Part shown: positions 49,421 to 57,477 of the stretch, in pieces
Position numbering within the stretch: the stretch's first letter is position 1
Layout of the letters: the number at the start of each line of letters is the position of its first letter
Source: Xiheicaenibacterium sp046351325
GTDB lineage: Bacteria > Myxococcota_A > Polyangia > Polyangiales > Polyangiaceae
Length of the DNA: 64,000 bases
NCBI GenBank assembly: GCA_046351325.1
Contig: JAXLYR010000014.1
Location: forward strand, 62,001 to 126,000
Direction of reading: 5' to 3'
The notes under the pieces: generated by a model
Databases searched by the model: none
What the model saw: only the letters and a program-made list of their open reading frames with translations
What the model was told of the DNA's origin: nothing
Translations under genes and position numbers: made by a program

Positions 49421-50596
49421 TCAAGGCATTAGCGTGATGCCGGACAGCACGTATCCACCATAGGGTCCGGGCGCGGGTTCGCCGCGGCGCTGGTCGAAGC
49501 TGAGCTCGAGCTTGAGCTCGCGCCAGGTGAACTCCGACCGCTCGCCGTCATATAGGAGGTAGTCGTCGGAGTCGTACGCATGGTTGTGCTCGATCTTGCC
49601 GGACAGACCGAGGGCTTCAATGACGGGGCCGGCGGCGATGATGGTGCGCGCCGTCCAGAGGTCGGTGCCGTGGATGGCGCTCGCGCCGGTGCCGCTGGAG
49701 CGTCGTGACAGGCGAAAGCGTGGGTCCTCGAGGCGAAGCCACTTAGCAGTCGCCTCGGGCTCGTCGCTCACGCGCTTCTTGTCGGTAGCGAGCTGCGCGA
49801 GCCCAGCCAGCAACATCTGGAGCGCGACGGCGTCGTCCTCGAGCGGCAGCACGCTCTCGGGCATGGTGACGCTGAGGTAACCATCGAGCTTCGCCTGTTC
49901 GAGCGCGACCGAATCGACCTTGTCGTCGAGGCCAGCGTCGTCGACGTCGACCCCGATATTGAGCACACCCGGCCCCCAGAGCTCCAGCTTGTTCGCTTTC
50001 GTTTCTGTAACTAGATCCCAGATCTTCCACCCCCACGCGCCCGCGTTTCTACGCGAAGCGACCGCGTTGGGGACGCCGAGCGCCGCGGCGAGCTCCGTCG
50101 CCTTGCCGCCCTTCGGAAACTTGATCGAGACCGAGCTCGGTCCGCCCATTTGGAGCTCGAGCTCTTTTGGCAGGGAGAGCTCTTTCCTGAGGTCCGCTTC
50201 CGACAAATAGAACAGCGCAGGCTCACAGCTCAGCCGCCGCGCCGCCGCTGCGAGCTCGGACATTGTTCCCGCCGCTGTCTTCGGCAGTGGCTTGCAGCTG
50301 TCGTTCTTGGGCGGGGGCGTGGCGAGCGCGAAGTGGCTCGGTCCCGTCGGCACGGCGCTCGGGTACGCCCACGAGACGGCGCTCGGTGTGCTCGGCGTTG
50401 CGCTGACGGAGGCAACGCTCGGCGTCGCGCTCGCGGAGGCCGCCCGCGGCGCCACGCTCGAAGAGGTCATCACGGGGCTCGAGCCCTTGCCCGATCCGCT
50501 GGCGCGCGCCGTCCCCGACGACGCGGCGGGCTCCCCATCCGAACAGGCAAAGAGCGACATCGCCATCATGCACACTGCAGTGTTCGACCTGCTCAT
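49421..50596 (-). CDS. Lipoprotein at the end of the VgrG island
   Basis: A 391-residue protein. Met at 50596 gives MSRSNTAVCMMAMSLFAC, a lipobox. A Ser/Ala/Thr/Pro linker (about 20-90) precedes a folded domain of about 290 residues with no cysteines other than one pair (DSCKPL, RLSCEP). Phrases include ELQMGGPSSVSIKFPKGGKA, WGWKIWDLVTETKANKLELW and YLSVTMPESVLPLED. No family is recognised. It is 39 bases downstream of the pentapeptide gene in the same direction as the T6SS-associated genes, so it may be the last gene of that operon and is a candidate for an associated immunity or effector-like lipoprotein by location alone. Confidence 0.65.
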   Translation of the reverse strand: MSRSNTAVCMMAMSLFACSDGEPAASSGTARASGSGKGSSPVMTSSSVAPRAASASATPSVASVSATPSTPSAVSWAYPSAVPTGPSHFALATPPPKNDSCKPLPKTAAGTMSELAAAARRLSCEPALFYLSEADLRKELSLPKELELQMGGPSSVSIKFPKGGKATELAAALGVPNAVASRRNAGAWGWKIWDLVTETKANKLELWGPGVLNIGVDVDDAGLDDKVDSVALEQAKLDGYLSVTMPESVLPLEDDAVALQMLLAGLAQLATDKKRVSDEPEATAKWLRLEDPRFRLSRRSSGTGASAIHGTDLWTARTIIAAGPVIEALGLSGKIEHNHAYDSDDYLLYDGERSEFTWRELKLELSFDQRRGEPAPGPYGGYVLSGITLMP

Positions 50597-50635
50597 CAGG
50601 TCGCATGATGGCACGCGCCATCGCGATGGGTAGCT

Positions 50636-51385
50636 CTACGCTCGGCGGGCGCGCGTGAGGTTGGCGCCTTGTAGAGCGCCCTCTGGTTTGACGTCGCGCA
50701 GGTCGGCGTCGCGCAGGTCGGCGTCGGCGAAGATCGCGTCAATGACAATGGCGCCCGTCAAGGTGCTGTTGCGCAGGGAGGCGCGCTCGAGCTTGGCGCG
50801 CGATAGATCCCCTCCAGCAAGATCGACTTCGCGCGCGTCCAACTCGGTTGCACAAGCACCCTGGAGCAGAGCCCCCTTCAGGTTCGCCCGCCGAAAGTCA
50901 GCTCCCTCGAGATTGGCGTTCGTGAAGTTTGCTTTGGCGGCTTGGCATTCACGGGCCTGTGCCTTCGACAGGGAGGCTCCAGTCAAGTTGGCCTCACCGA
51001 GGGATGCGCGCGTCAGCGTCGCCCCGTCCAGCTTTGCGCCCTCCAGGAGCGCACTGTCGAGTTTGGCACGCGACAGGTCTGCTTCGCTCAGGTCGGCGTT
51101 GGTCAGGATCGCGTGGGAGAGGTCTATGCCGACAAGCCTGGCGCCTCGCAACGCCGCGCCCATCAGATCGGCCTCTCGCAAATCCAGTTCAGCGAGGCTC
51201 TCTCCCGATTGTACGCGTCGCTCCAGCTCGATGAGGAGCGTCGGGCGCGGCCCCGTTCTCTCCTTTTTCGGCTGGGGCGCGCTGGGTGCTGGGGCGGCTT
51301 CCACTTTCACGGGTGTAAGCGCTGGCTCGGCGCCGGCAGGGGCCCCGGACAACATAGAGCCAAGGGCGCTCGGCCCGAAGGGCAT
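50636..51385 (-). CDS. Pentapeptide-repeat protein (C-terminal gene of the VgrG island)
   Basis: A 249-residue protein. An N-terminal Pro/Ala-rich stretch (about 20-45) leads to a helix and then to pentapeptide repeats of A(D/N)LXX form from about residue 65 to 245 (for example AELDLREADLMGAALRGARL, ILTNADLSEADLSRAKLDSA). These fold as a right-handed quadrilateral beta-helix. It starts at the ATG at 51385; the frame upstream hits a TAA 17 codons earlier. It follows a DUF2169-like gene, the same order of parts as in the single fused protein at 54769. A role in spike loading is inferred from the neighbours. Confidence 0.8.
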   Translation of the reverse strand: MPFGPSALGSMLSGAPAGAEPALTPVKVEAAPAPSAPQPKKERTGPRPTLLIELERRVQSGESLAELDLREADLMGAALRGARLVGIDLSHAILTNADLSEADLSRAKLDSALLEGAKLDGATLTRASLGEANLTGASLSKAQARECQAAKANFTNANLEGADFRRANLKGALLQGACATELDAREVDLAGGDLSRAKLERASLRNSTLTGAIVIDAIFADADLRDADLRDVKPEGALQGANLTRARRA

Positions 51386-51550
51386 GGGCTCGGGCGGCAG
51401 AGGTGGTGGAGGCGGCGACGCAGGTGGCGGCTCTTATGTGTACTGGCGGACTTGGGACGAGCGGGCCTGGGCGATCAGGGGCTCCCTCCGCTCCGCCGAG
51501 TCTACCCAGAGAGAGGCCCTCCAAAGCGCTGGGCCCGTGCATAGTGGAGC

Positions 51551-52540
51551 TTACGAGCGGCGGGGCGCCACCACGGGAGGCGTAAAGACCGGAGGCGGCT
51601 TCGCGATCGTTTGAGCTTCAACGATCGCGGGGGGAGCTGGCTTTTCAGCCTCGAAGGGCAATGGCTGCGGGAACGGCAAGGCAGGCGCAGGCGACGTGCG
51701 CGGCTCGTCATCTCCAAACTGCGTCTCCCCCTCGTAAAACGCGTAGGGGGACCCACCAGTCGGCGTCGGTGTCGGCGGCAGTGGCGACGCCGGGCCCTGC
51801 GTGAAGGGCAGCGCAGCATGGACGGCAGGGGCCAGCCTGTCGGACTCTTGCGTGCGCGCCATGTTTGCTTTTGGAGGCGAGTCGGCGACCCGACTCGTTG
51901 CGTCTTGGGACGGGAGCGATTCGTTCGGCAGGACATTCAGCTTGAGCTCGATCCACTTGGGGATGCTCGCGCTTGGCTGCACTCGATTCATTCGATAGAG
52001 GAGCGAGATCGTCCACGTGTCGACGCACACGATGGAGGCTCGATGAAACAAGGTGGCAGGCTCCACCCCGTCCAACATGCCTATCACGCCGACCTTCGAC
52101 AGCTTGCACCAGCGCCGAGCGTTCGGCTGGTCAATCCCCGTCGCGACCACCCATTCCCCGGAGATCGTGGTCAAGGTGGACTTCAGCGAACCCTCGATTG
52201 GAGTCGACAGTGGATGGTCGCCCGGGTCACAAGACAGTTCGGCGACTGTTCGCTCCCCGCGACGCAACATCACACGACCGGGCACACGCCGATGTCCACG
52301 GACAATCAGCTGCCGTCCGGCGGCTGGGGTCATCTCTTCATCCGCGGCTCTCCCCTGGTGCACACCCGGAGCCTCGGAAGCGATCAGCGTCGGGTTGCCG
52401 GTGTCGTCGATGCGCACGACCAGCTTCGCGGCGATGAACAGCTCTGTATTGCCGCTCGGAGCGACCGTTGCCCACGCCAGGCCCGCGCCATTGAACTCCC
52501 GGCAAGATACCTGGATGGGTCGGACGTGGGCCCCGATCAC
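51551..52540 (-). CDS. DUF2169-like protein (divergent copy)
   Basis: A 329-residue cytosolic protein. The N-terminal 200 residues (HVRPIQVSCREFNGAGLAWA, then VAPSGNTELFIAAKLVVRID, then GEWVVATGIDQPN) follow the DUF2169 layout: a beta-barrel-like N-terminus with a conserved Trp-containing segment. DUF2169 proteins act as T6SS effector-loading chaperones by published studies of T6SS islands. The C-terminus (about 230-329) is Pro-rich (PLPPTPTPTGGSPYAFYEG, SPAPALPFPQPLPFEAEKP). It starts at GTG 52540, 7 bases after the DUF4150 gene's stop. The match is weaker than that of the fused copy at 54769, so it may have a different partner. Confidence 0.65.
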   Translation of the reverse strand: MIGAHVRPIQVSCREFNGAGLAWATVAPSGNTELFIAAKLVVRIDDTGNPTLIASEAPGVHQGRAADEEMTPAAGRQLIVRGHRRVPGRVMLRRGERTVAELSCDPGDHPLSTPIEGSLKSTLTTISGEWVVATGIDQPNARRWCKLSKVGVIGMLDGVEPATLFHRASIVCVDTWTISLLYRMNRVQPSASIPKWIELKLNVLPNESLPSQDATSRVADSPPKANMARTQESDRLAPAVHAALPFTQGPASPLPPTPTPTGGSPYAFYEGETQFGDDEPRTSPAPALPFPQPLPFEAEKPAPPAIVEAQTIAKPPPVFTPPVVAPRRS

Positions 52541-52547
52541 GAGACGC

Positions 52548-52937
52548 CTAGGGGCCGAGGAGCAGAACCTTGAGCTGCGACGGCACGAGCCGGACGTTGG
52601 GGGAGTTGATGAGGTTGCCTGGCCCCATGCTGGTCATACGCGTCGCCGGCAGACCACCCATCAAACACGTGAACATCGCTGTAACGTGGCGGGCCGGTGC
52701 GTCCACGGTCTGGGACACGAGGCCCAACATGATGCCGAGGGTGTCGCCCAGCGTGAACGGGACGGTGGTCGCGAGGTTGTGCCCAGGCCCGACCGAAACG
52801 AGGACATTGTAAGCCGCCGGAACGCCAGTCGGCCCCATCCCGATGTTGGGGTAGGGGATGGGTGCAGCCACCGGCGGCGTCTTGCAAACGTCGGGGAAGC
52901 CCGTGTCGACGCCCATCATTTGGCAGTTAGCGAACAT
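52548..52937 (-). CDS. PAAR-like DUF4150 spike-tip protein
   Basis: A 129-residue protein with the DUF4150 signature: MFANCQMMGVDTGFPDVCKT, PPVAAPIPYPNIGMGP, and later MGPGNLINSPNVRLVP. DUF4150 proteins cap the VgrG spike as a PAAR-like tip and often carry a C-terminal toxin. Here the protein ends right after the tip, at about the minimal length, so no toxin is attached. Start ATG at 52937 has AGGGA at 6 bases spacing. It lies 8 bases after the DUF3540 gene and 7 before the DUF2169-like gene, all leftward, so the three share a transcript. Confidence 0.88.
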   Translation of the reverse strand: MFANCQMMGVDTGFPDVCKTPPVAAPIPYPNIGMGPTGVPAAYNVLVSVGPGHNLATTVPFTLGDTLGIMLGLVSQTVDAPARHVTAMFTCLMGGLPATRMTSMGPGNLINSPNVRLVPSQLKVLLLGP

Positions 52938-52945
52938 GTTCGTCC

Positions 52946-53635
52946 CTATCCGATATGGATCTGATTGGAGTCGATCTTCGCGATTTGGCGCGCGGTTACG
53001 CAGGTGTTCTCACCGTGGATGGTGATGACGCCCTCGGCGCGCACGTCCATGACGTTCGTCCGGGTCTGATCGAGCTCGGACACGACGCGGACACTTCGCT
53101 TCAATCGCGAGGAGACCTCGTCCGCGACGACCTCGACGAGGCGACCGAGCTGGCGCATATGGTCGAAGCTCGACTCGATGGAGGCGCCGAAGGCCTCGAG
53201 CTTCTTTGCGAGCACGCTGGCCCGATTGGCCTGTACGCTCACGACCTCGGAGGCAGCGGTGAGCGAGCGCGAGGCCGCGAGGCGCAGGTCGCGAGCGCCG
53301 CGCACACTCAAGCCCTCGTTCTCATCGACCTCGAGGGCGACGCCGGAGCCGAGCTCGATGGTCGCCTTTGCTTCCGTGCGTGTAAGCACGCTGGTCACGA
53401 ACACTTCGTCGCCCGTGATGATGGCGACCACGCGATCGCCAGGCGCTGGCGCCAGGAGGCAGCTCGCGGCCCGCCGAGCCTCCACCGAGCGCGAGCCGAT
53501 GCTGAGCTCGATCCTGGAGGCATCGACGCCAGCCCGCTTCTCCACGCGAGTCGACGGCGGCGCGATGTCGATGACCGTGGCCTCCACCATTTCACATGGC
53601 TTGCCACGCTCTACTGCCAATTGCGGTTCTCCCAT
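52946..53635 (-). CDS. DUF3540 protein
   Basis: A 229-residue cytosolic protein of the DUF3540 type, found beside DUF2169 and DUF4150 genes in T6SS-associated islands. The first half is a small beta domain (IELSIGSRSVEARRAASCLL, APAPGDRVVAIITGDEVFVT) like an OB fold, and the second half has a parallel-beta or coiled character (LGSGVALEVDENEGLSVRG, LRLAASRSLTAASEVVSVQA). AAGGGAG precedes the ATG at 53635. Its function is unknown; it probably helps assemble the spike. It lies 76 bases downstream of the pentapeptide gene. Confidence 0.82.
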   Translation of the reverse strand: MGEPQLAVERGKPCEMVEATVIDIAPPSTRVEKRAGVDASRIELSIGSRSVEARRAASCLLAPAPGDRVVAIITGDEVFVTSVLTRTEAKATIELGSGVALEVDENEGLSVRGARDLRLAASRSLTAASEVVSVQANRASVLAKKLEAFGASIESSFDHMRQLGRLVEVVADEVSSRLKRSVRVVSELDQTRTNVMDVRAEGVITIHGENTCVTARQIAKIDSNQIHIG

Positions 53636-53711
53636 CGAATCGTTCTCCCTTTTCCAACTCGTTGGGGCTCAAACCACCCCCGTGCGCTCCGCGACACTCA
53701 ATTTACAGCGG

Positions 53712-54776
53712 TCAGGATCCGTCGCGCGGAAATTCCTCAGCGCGCGCGCGCCTCTCGTCGTTTCCGAGGGCGGGCGAGCGGTTGGTGAAGCTCGCGCCTT
53801 CTTCGCGGGCCTTGTGAAACGTCGCGCGAAAGAGCGAAGCGCCAGTGAAGTTCGCGCGTCGGATATCGGCGTGTGAGAAGTCCGCGTACGTCAAGATCGC
53901 GTCCGTAAACAGGGCTCCCTCGAGCTCGGCTTTACCGAACTGCGCCATCGTGAGGTTCGCCCCCTGGAACGCGGCCTGCGGAGCTTTGGCGCCGATGAAG
54001 CCTGCCTGATCCAGATCGGTCTTCTTGAAGGAGGCGCCCTTGAGGTCGGCCGAAGAGAACATCGCCATCTTCGCCGAGGCGCCATCAAAGCTCGCGCCCT
54101 CGCACTTTGCCTCGTGAAAGTTGCAGCGCTCGAGCTCCGCCCGAGCGAAGGAGACCCCGCGCAAGTCGGCCCCGATGAATTGGGTCGTTCGCAGATCGGC
54201 CCCCTCGAAGGAGAGCTCGGCGCAGTTGCTCTCGACGAGCACGCACTTCACCAGCTGGGCCCCGCCGATATGAGCCTTACGGAGGTCGGCCTGATACAGC
54301 GTTACAGTGTTGAGGTTGGCGCCCGTGAGGACCGCGTCGTCGAAGGTCGACTCCGTGAAGACTGTGCGGTCGAAATAGACCTTCTCGAAATTGGCGCCCG
54401 TGAGGCGACATTTGACGAAGGCGGTGATGGGCAGCGTGCACCCAGCGAAGTTGGTTTGGACCAGGCTCAGCTCAACGAACTTCGTCGCGGTGAGGTCCGC
54501 AGCATGAAACACCGAGCCGTCGAGGGAGCCCTTGTGAAAGGTCGCGAGCTTCAGCTTCGCGCCCTCGAAGTTACAGCCCTCGAGGTTGCACGCGATGAAC
54601 GAAGACTCCTGAAGGGTCGCGCCGCCAAATCGCGCGCCGGGAAAGGCGCAGCCCTCGATGACGACCCCGGACAGATCCGCGTTGGTGAAGTCGGCCGCGG
54701 GGAAGATGATTCCGCGAATCGTCTCACCCCGCTCGACCATGGCGAGCACATCCTCACGCGTGACGATCTCAGCCAC
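53712..54776 (-). CDS. Pentapeptide-repeat protein, VgrG island
   Basis: A 354-residue protein that is nearly all pentapeptide repeats (about 20-340): FTNADLSGVVIEGCAFPGAR, NFEGAKLKLATFHKGSLDGS, LRTTQFIGADLRGVSFARAE and so on. Start is the GTG at 54776, which overlaps the TGA of the upstream DUF2169-pentapeptide gene (8-base overlap), so it is coupled to it. It should fold as a long beta-helix rod. Similar stand-alone repeats next to DUF2169 genes are thought to be part of the same loading complex; that part is inference. Confidence 0.87.
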   Translation of the reverse strand: MAEIVTREDVLAMVERGETIRGIIFPAADFTNADLSGVVIEGCAFPGARFGGATLQESSFIACNLEGCNFEGAKLKLATFHKGSLDGSVFHAADLTATKFVELSLVQTNFAGCTLPITAFVKCRLTGANFEKVYFDRTVFTESTFDDAVLTGANLNTVTLYQADLRKAHIGGAQLVKCVLVESNCAELSFEGADLRTTQFIGADLRGVSFARAELERCNFHEAKCEGASFDGASAKMAMFSSADLKGASFKKTDLDQAGFIGAKAPQAAFQGANLTMAQFGKAELEGALFTDAILTYADFSHADIRRANFTGASLFRATFHKAREEGASFTNRSPALGNDERRARAEEFPRDGS

Positions 54777-57456
54777 GGCTCTCCTCCTCGGGTTTCTCGT
54801 AGCGGGGCTCTCGGAGCAGGACCTCCAGGTGCGCGCCGGTGAAGCGCGTTTTATCGTCGCCCCGCGCCCGCGAGAGAATCGCACCGTAGAGGTTTGTCTT
54901 GGAAAAGTCGGCGCCGTAGAGGGTCGCGTTCGAGAGCACTGCCTCCATGAAGCTGGCGCCGCGAGCGTTCACGCCCGTGAGGTTCGCTCGAATGAAGAGG
55001 CTGCCTTTGGCGTTCGCCTCGGTGAGCTTCGCGTCGGTGAGGTCCGCGTTGCCGAAATCGCATTGGGTGAGGGTGGCGCCGCTGAGGTCGGCGCTCTGCA
55101 GCCCCGCCCCGCGAAAACACGCTCGCTCGACGTGCGCGCCGCGCAGGTCTACGCCTTTTGCAGCGACCTCCATTGGCCACGCCGACTTGATCAGGCTCGC
55201 GCCGGCGAGACAGGCGCCCTCGGCGCGAGTCTTGAGAAAGACCGCGCTATTGAGGTTCGCCTGCGTGAAATCAACGCCTGTGAGATCGCACTCCACGAAC
55301 TGCGCCTTCTCCAGGTTGGCGCCGCTGAAGCGAGCGCCGCGGAGGTCCAGCTTGTAGAAGAGGACCTTCTGTAGATTGGCGTTGGAGAAGTCGACCTTGC
55401 CGAGGGTGGAGTCCAGGAAATAGGACTCAGCGAGGTCGGCGCGCACGAACGAAGCCTCCTCGATGCGCGACTTGGTGAACCAGAGCTTGGGCAAGCTCGC
55501 CTCGGAGAAGTCCACTTTGGCGAACGTCGTATCGCCCAGATTGGCGCCCTTGAGATTGGCCCCTACGAACCTCGTCTGGTGGAGCTTCGCTCGCGTGAGC
55601 ACCGTGTTCTCGAGGTTTGCTTTGTCGAGGACGGTGTTCGTCAAATTGGCGCACTCGAACAAGCCATTTGAGAGGTTGGCGCCCGTCAAATTGAGCTGCG
55701 ACAGATCGGCGCCCGTGCCGTCGAGTCTGCCATCGACCTCGTCGGGACGTTTGCCCGCTCGGTGTGCCTCGACGAGGCGCTGTCGGATCCCCGCGCTCGC
55801 GTCGCCCTCGAGCGGGGCAGCCGGGTCGCGATAGTGCGCATACATCCTATAGGTTTGGAGGAGCTGCTCGTCCTGCTGTACGAGGTTTGCGACCCAGGTC
55901 TGGTCTTCGAGCATTTTCTCGAAGATCTCGAGCGGCATATTGGCGTTGCGCGCCAGCTCGACCTGCTCGCGCATCCGCTCGACTGTCGGCTTCGCCGTTG
56001 GCTTCGGCGGGCCAGCGCCCTCACGCCGGGCCTCGGCGACGAGCTGCTCCCAATCGAGGCCTTGTCGCTTGGCTTCTTCCTTGGCCTTCTCCTCCGCTTC
56101 GAGCTTCCGCTTCTCGGCGTCCGCCTTCTCCTGTTCGAGGCGGGCGAAGGACTTCTCCATATAGCGAATCAGCCCCTCCGCATCCTCGACGGGCGGGGGG
56201 AGCTCTTCGGGCGGCGGCAATGGGAGGTAAGTGTCAGGGTCATTGCCCTCCGCCGCGAGCTTCGCGCGCTGCTCGGTGATCATCCGCCCCCGCGCGGCCT
56301 CGGCGCGCTTCTGCAATAGAAAATCAGCCTTGTTCATCGCGACGAGGTCGTCTTCGGGCAGGCCCGTCGACTCCCAGCCGAGCTCGGGCGGCGGCGCGAG
56401 ATCGACGTCGCGTAGGCACCAGAGCGCCCCGTGTTTATCGCGATCCGTTCGACGCTTCACCACTTCGGCGTAGTGCTCGACAGGGCGCGTCGTGGACAGA
56501 TCCTCGGCGGCGATGACGAGCGTCGTAATGTCCGAAGCGTCGTCCTCGCGGACGGGGACGAGTCCGCGGTGCACGCTCACGAGGACGCCGTCATTGGGGA
56601 AGGCGATGAGGGTGTCGATCCTCAGCGGAACGTCGACGAGCTCACCAGCGACGCCGCGCTGGACGAACGCTCGCCCACGGAGCGGCGGGACCTCTCCCTC
56701 CACGCGCGAGCGCTCGGCGTTCATGTTGATGAAGGCCACGCGATCGCCCTCACGAAAGAAGCCTGCGATGCGCTGGTCTTCCAACGCGGTGTGGAAGAAG
56801 CGGGCGTCGAAATTCGGTGGAGGACCAGGGAAGTGCTTCTCGATGTAGTCCTCACCATACGTGCCCGCGAGCGCGCGGCGGCTGACCGAGGCCAAGTCCA
56901 TAGGGCCGAAGCCAGCGGGGCGAGGTCGATCCGAGGGCGAGACGATCAGGTGCTTGGGGTCTTCGATCTGTGGCAAAAGCCAGGGCGCGCTCGAGTCCTT
57001 CGGCTTGAGGCCCCGGCCCGCGGGGTTGATCGCGTCGTCCGCGCCCCCGAACGCGCACGTCCAATCCAGCTTCAATGTCGAGAGCGGCTCGGGGTTCGAC
57101 GGCACTCCGTGCTTCCATTCGCGGCGACCGAGGATGGCGAGTCGCTTGTCGATCAGCTTCTTCCCCTCGCGCTGGAGCTCGAGGCCGACGAAGGACACAG
57201 GCTCGGCTTGGCCATGCGGTGAAAAGAACGAGCCGTGAACCAACACCTCACCGGCGGGCTTGCTGTAGCCCTCATCGAGGGTGGCCCCTGTGCCGAGGCT
57301 CTTCTCGACCAGCTTCCAAAGCGCCATCTCCGGCAGCATCTGCTTCGGAGCCGCCAAGGACGTTGCCGCGAACACCGACACAATGAGCTGCGGGCGCCGC
57401 TGGATCTCGATCACCCGGTGGAGCACGCCGAGACGGAGAGGTTTGATCGTGCGCAT
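54769..57456 (-). CDS. DUF2169 + pentapeptide-repeat fusion protein
   Basis: An 895-residue cytosolic protein. The N-terminus (about 20-330) is DUF2169: VLVHGSFFSPHGQAEPVSFV, TCAFGGADDAINPAGRGLKP, GFGPMDLASVSRRALAGTYG, DRIAGFFREGDRVAFINMNA-like segments. The middle (about 400-500) is strongly charged and helical (KSFARLEQEKADAEKRKLEA), likely a coiled coil. The C-terminal third (about 590-880) is pentapeptide repeats (LSQLNLTGANLSNGLFECAN). DUF2169 proteins are reported chaperones that load toxins on VgrG/PAAR. It follows the VgrG with a 21-base gap. This is the key chaperone candidate of the island. Confidence 0.88.
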   Translation of the reverse strand: MRTIKPLRLGVLHRVIEIQRRPQLIVSVFAATSLAAPKQMLPEMALWKLVEKSLGTGATLDEGYSKPAGEVLVHGSFFSPHGQAEPVSFVGLELQREGKKLIDKRLAILGRREWKHGVPSNPEPLSTLKLDWTCAFGGADDAINPAGRGLKPKDSSAPWLLPQIEDPKHLIVSPSDRPRPAGFGPMDLASVSRRALAGTYGEDYIEKHFPGPPPNFDARFFHTALEDQRIAGFFREGDRVAFINMNAERSRVEGEVPPLRGRAFVQRGVAGELVDVPLRIDTLIAFPNDGVLVSVHRGLVPVREDDASDITTLVIAAEDLSTTRPVEHYAEVVKRRTDRDKHGALWCLRDVDLAPPPELGWESTGLPEDDLVAMNKADFLLQKRAEAARGRMITEQRAKLAAEGNDPDTYLPLPPPEELPPPVEDAEGLIRYMEKSFARLEQEKADAEKRKLEAEEKAKEEAKRQGLDWEQLVAEARREGAGPPKPTAKPTVERMREQVELARNANMPLEIFEKMLEDQTWVANLVQQDEQLLQTYRMYAHYRDPAAPLEGDASAGIRQRLVEAHRAGKRPDEVDGRLDGTGADLSQLNLTGANLSNGLFECANLTNTVLDKANLENTVLTRAKLHQTRFVGANLKGANLGDTTFAKVDFSEASLPKLWFTKSRIEEASFVRADLAESYFLDSTLGKVDFSNANLQKVLFYKLDLRGARFSGANLEKAQFVECDLTGVDFTQANLNSAVFLKTRAEGACLAGASLIKSAWPMEVAAKGVDLRGAHVERACFRGAGLQSADLSGATLTQCDFGNADLTDAKLTEANAKGSLFIRANLTGVNARGASFMEAVLSNATLYGADFSKTNLYGAILSRARGDDKTRFTGAHLEVLLREPRYEKPEEESRG

Positions 57457-57477
57457 TGGCTTGGAGTGACGCTGCCG

